DNA of 6,980 nt from an uncultured Bacillota bacterium (GTDB lineage: Bacteria > Bacillota > Dehalobacteriia > UBA4068). A program made the translations under genes and the position numbers. Positions 6,122-6,980 of this stretch are shown piece after piece; position 1 is the first letter of the stretch; every line of letters begins with the position of its first letter. The stretch is taken from assembly GCA_934427095.1 (NCBI GenBank), contig CAKRYM010000080.1, positions 1 to 6,980 of the forward strand, given 5' to 3'. Below the pieces are notes generated by a model. That model saw only the letters and a list, made by a program, of their open reading frames with translations, did not search any database and was not told the origin of the DNA.

Positions 6122-6715
6122 TTATTGCAGCAAATCTGTCAAGGATTCCTCTTCAACGCTTACGCTATGAAAAGCGACATAAGCGCTATACTGGGTATCA
6201 AAAACTTTATAATAGCCGGTTGACTGGTTTTCTTCTTCCACAATTAATTGTTCATATTTCCCAGCGTAATAAAGAACCGTTTCTCCCTCTGGATCTCCGT
6301 ATACCGGCGTATTGGCCTCTGTAATAGTGGCAATCATCACTGGCTCTTTTTCGTCCCAAGCGGTATGATAAAGGTAGTCGGCGCTAATATACGCTTTATC
6401 CCCATAGCAAAGGACCTCAATCCATTCATTCTCTGCATCATCTAAAATTCCTGTGGTTAAGACGGAAAAAATCGTTCCCCTTAGCGCAGTATTAATGATT
6501 CGCCCATCCATAGATGGCGTAATGCGCACATTAACATAATCCGTATCCACCACAATACCAATATCCTGGTAGACCGGATTTTCAGTGCTTAGTTCCGTCT
6601 GACCAGTATTTTCTTGGTCAGAGGGGTTTTCTGTCCCATCAGGCGTTTTTTCTCCGCAGGCAGAAAACAGCAGCAACACACAAAAGAGCATTAGCAAAAG
6701 GAACAATTTTTTCAT
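6122..6715 (-). CDS. SH3b-domain lipoprotein
   Basis: A 197-residue predicted lipoprotein. Residues 1-19 are a lipoprotein signal peptide ending LLFSAC, with C20 as the lipidated cysteine; Phe at -3 is a slight deviation from the usual lipobox. A low-complexity Glu/Asn/Thr/Pro linker follows (about 22-48). A bacterial SH3-like domain covers about 55-116, with YVNVRITPSMDGRII and WIEVLCYGDKAYISADYL matching the usual 'vNVRsgps... gW.kV...g..GWV...yl' pattern. A second, more divergent SH3-like unit may cover 127-187 (ANTPVYGDPEGE ... YYKVFDTQYSAYVAF). Bacterial SH3 domains often bind peptidoglycan or mediate interactions. No catalytic domain is attached, so this is a surface-anchored binding or accessory protein. 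The ATG at 6715 has AGGAAGG six bases upstream. The gene starts 17 bases after the stop of the nitrilase-family gene, so the two are probably one operon. Partner and role are unknown. Confidence 0.88.
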   Translation of the reverse strand: MKKLFLLLMLFCVLLLFSACGEKTPDGTENPSDQENTGQTELSTENPVYQDIGIVVDTDYVNVRITPSMDGRIINTALRGTIFSVLTTGILDDAENEWIEVLCYGDKAYISADYLYHTAWDEKEPVMIATITEANTPVYGDPEGETVLYYAGKYEQLIVEEENQSTGYYKVFDTQYSAYVAFHSVSVEEESLTDLLQ

Positions 6716-6732
6716 GACGGACCTTCCTTTCT

Positions 6733-6980
6733 CTACAGCAAGGAGTCATCAATCTCATCCAGAAAATGCTTTCTCTCCTCCATTGCACTAAAAACTTCAC
6801 TCCGCTGAAATATTTCCGTGTCCATTTCGCCCAAAATAAAGCCTTCTTCACTACCGGCTTCTGCCAAGATGCGGCCTAAAGGGTCAACAATCATGGAGTT
6901 GCCAGAATAGACCGAACCAGGGGCACCTGTATGATTCGCAGCAATAAGGTAACAACGATTTTCCGCTGCTCTGGCCTGAC
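6733..6980 (-). CDS. Nitrilase/carbon-nitrogen hydrolase superfamily protein, C-terminal part
   Basis: Partial gene: 81 residues and the stop (TAG, complement of 6733-6735) are visible, and the N-terminus lies beyond the right edge. The visible frame begins ARAAENRCYLIAANHTG and continues with SGNSMIVDPLGRILAEAG. Both are typical of the C-terminal half of nitrilase-superfamily amidohydrolases, where RA.ENR.. and G.S.I.DP.G..LAE.. follow the catalytic cysteine. These enzymes use a Glu-Lys-Cys triad to hydrolyse amides or nitriles in the cytoplasm, but all three catalytic residues lie outside the window. The extreme C-terminus (EERKHFLDEIDDSLL) differs from the RRPDLY-type ends of many relatives. 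Substrate cannot be assigned. It is the upstream member of an operon with the SH3b lipoprotein. Confidence 0.87.
   Translation of the reverse strand, partial: QARAAENRCYLIAANHTGAPGSVYSGNSMIVDPLGRILAEAGSEEGFILGEMDTEIFQRSEVFSAMEERKHFLDEIDDSLL

Noticed and set aside
6639..6851. 70-codon minus-strand frame across the lipoprotein/nitrilase junction
   Set aside because: It is out of frame with two supported genes and covers the end of one and the start of the other.

Overview
The window looks like chromosomal DNA from a Gram-positive-type bacterium of the Bacillota, most likely a member of Clostridia. The evidence is strong GGAGG-type ribosome sites, extended -10 promoters, an SLH-anchored GH25 muramidase, and an FHA-SEDS gene followed directly by a class B penicillin-binding protein gene. 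Base composition is moderate. I see no insertion sequence, CRISPR array, prophage gene, rRNA or tRNA. Genus-level placement cannot be supported from this sequence alone.

Layout. Positions 2-1525 (minus) encode a secreted protein with three SLH repeats, a short beta-rich linker and a GH25 lysozyme-type domain. A 274-bp divergent spacer (1532-1805) carries one extended -10 promoter for each direction. On the plus strand, 1806-5092 holds a tightly coupled pair: an FHA domain fused to a SEDS (FtsW/RodA) glycan polymerase, then its likely partner transpeptidase, joined by an ATGA overlap. A third plus-strand gene, a small membrane-anchored protein of unknown function (5127-5557), follows 34 bases later and is broken by an apparent one-base frameshift.

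Positions 5558-5861 contain no convincing gene. They hold three hairpins and a cryptic cysteine-rich minus-strand reading frame. A tiny putative membrane protein (5862-5993, minus) comes next, then a strong hairpin terminator (6084-6116). A minus-strand operon closes the window: the C-terminal end of a nitrilase-superfamily amidohydrolase (6733 to beyond the right edge), and 17 bases downstream of it a lipoprotein with SH3b-like domains (6122-6715).

How the genes fit together. The left two thirds are a cell-envelope locus. The SEDS protein would polymerise glycan strands from lipid II, the PBP would cross-link them, and the divergent GH25 protein would cleave glycan strands at the cell surface. 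The FHA domain adds a possible input from Ser/Thr protein kinases. The SH3b lipoprotein may also touch the wall. The nitrilase is metabolic, and its link to the lipoprotein is only positional.
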